From contig CAVPNY010000009.1 of NCBI GenBank assembly GCA_963706905.1, positions 372,001 to 436,000 of the forward strand: 64,000 bases of DNA. Reading direction: 5' to 3'. A program made the translations under genes and the position numbers. This document shows, piece after piece, positions 63,395 to 64,000 of this stretch (the stretch's first letter is position 1; the number at the start of each line of letters is the position of its first letter). Source of the stretch: CAVPNY01 sp963706905. GTDB lineage: Bacteria; Chloroflexota; Anaerolineae; Anaerolineales; UBA4823. The notes under the pieces are model-generated. The model saw only the letters and a program-made list of their open reading frames with translations. It was not told where the DNA came from and searched no databases.

Positions 63395-64000
63395 TTATTG
63401 AACCTGAATGTACACGTAAAACTCACACACCGGCTGGTTACCAAGAACCACCTGCCAGACTTCCCCATACGAGCCAGCATCGAAGGGGGCGATCATGGGC
63501 ACAGAGAAATTGTAGGTCCAGCCTGGCTCCACACTGCTGCTCAGATCATATAGATCCGAACCCTGGTGCAGAGGTACGTTGGAAGCTGCTCCCACAAAGA
63601 CCAGGTCATATTCGATGTTCCAGGCCTGCGTGCTGCTGTTTTCTAACACCCATGTTGTGGTGAAGCTGCTCCCGGGAGCCACGATCGTCCCATCGACCGG
63701 GTCCTGCCCCACTACCCGGCAGCCAGTCCCTTGGACCGGGGCCGACGGGGTGGTCCCCACGACCGGGGGAGCCGGTGGGGCGTCCACGACCGGCACGCTG
63801 TCTGCGTTTGAGGTGACCACGTAGCTGGCGGACACCCAACCGAAGCCAGCTACAGCGTACTGGGCTGGGATCACGACCTGCCACCAGGCGCCGTCGGCGC
63901 TTTTACCGCTCACTTCCACGGCAGCTCCAGGCGAAGCCACACCCAGGACAGGGAAATTGGTGCCGGGGCCAGTGCGCACGTTGACGAAGTCGACTGCCAT
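63395..64000 (-). CDS. SH3b domain plus NBR1/Ig-like domain protein (partial)
   Basis: At least 201 residues, open at the window edge, so the ATG at 64000 may be internal. FVNVRTGPGTNFPVLGVASP to FGWVSASYV is a bacterial SH3b domain. A proline-rich linker (DAPPAPPVVGTTPSAPV) leads to an Ig-like 'next to BRCA1' domain: VAPGSSFTTTWVLENSSTQA, then FSVPMIAPFDAGSYGEVWQV. Such proteins are usually exported and bind cell-wall or glycan structures. The N-terminus and any signal peptide lie outside the window. Confidence 0.8.
   Translation of the reverse strand: MAVDFVNVRTGPGTNFPVLGVASPGAAVEVSGKSADGAWWQVVIPAQYAVAGFGWVSASYVVTSNADSVPVVDAPPAPPVVGTTPSAPVQGTGCRVVGQDPVDGTIVAPGSSFTTTWVLENSSTQAWNIEYDLVFVGAASNVPLHQGSDLYDLSSSVEPGWTYNFSVPMIAPFDAGSYGEVWQVVLGNQPVCEFYVYIQVQ

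Noticed and set aside
1..64000. Insertion sequences, integrases, phage genes or attachment sites.
   Set aside because: No transposase, integrase or phage motif and no long terminal repeats were seen; only short palindromic repeats are present.

Overview
The window looks like chromosomal DNA from an uncultured Chloroflexota bacterium, most likely Anaerolineae. This is inferred from gene content: a histidine phosphatase / DUF3090 / SCO1664 cassette known from Actinobacteria and Chloroflexi, a non-pyrrolysine MttB-family methyltransferase, a GME-like epimerase, and DUF6325/SHOCT genes. No rRNA is present to confirm it. Promoters are sigma70-like, often with an extended -10 (TGn before TATAmT).

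Layout. 1-6.3 kb: a gene tail, a DEAD-box RNA helicase with a terminator hairpin in its own leader, and a minus-strand ABC exporter followed by a sensor kinase/regulator pair. 6.3-12.7 kb: small conserved hypothetical genes, a strong candidate small RNA (about 6404-6561), and several decayed or frameshifted genes. 12.8-18.0 kb: a VapBC-type toxin-antitoxin pair with palindromic operators, rarA, the phosphatase/DUF3090/SCO1664 cassette and homoserine dehydrogenase. 18.0-24.3 kb: a PadR-HAAS/RDD unit divergent from an MttB-CoA-transferase unit, plus a thiolase. 24.4-30.7 kb: sugar and amine metabolism (GME-like epimerase, DUF4432 aldose-epimerase fold, L-fucose isomerase, putrescine-type aminotransferase). 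30.7-37.5 kb: three alkylation-repair genes (Ogt, Tag, alkyltransferase-like protein) around a second ABC exporter, ending with tRNA-Lys(TTT). 37.7-64 kb: a 26-kb block, all on the minus strand, dominated by ion and anion transport: a pentameric ligand-gated channel, BrkB, three SulP carriers, a lipid kinase, AI-2E, ClC, DUF2254, ZIP, a voltage-sensor-type K+ channel and a BASS carrier, interleaved with two arylsulfatases, three DUF6325 and three SHOCT genes, two paralogous small membrane proteins and an SH3b/Ig-like protein running off the edge.

How they may work together. The last block reads as an envelope and ion-homeostasis island: sulfatases release sulfate, SulP carriers move anions, and channels set ion balance. 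Its many tiny DUF6325/SHOCT/membrane genes have no known function and are the best candidate for an undescribed system. The 19-24 kb region suggests catabolism of quaternary amines with CoA-ester intermediates, although no corrinoid protein is in view.

Caution. About twenty genes carry single small frameshifts while the protein on both sides stays well conserved. Several lie in homopolymers, pointing to sequence or assembly error for many of them. Others (in-frame TAG codons, a CTGA duplication, a chimeric SHOCT-DUF2252 remnant) look like real decay. Frameshifted genes are listed once over their full span.
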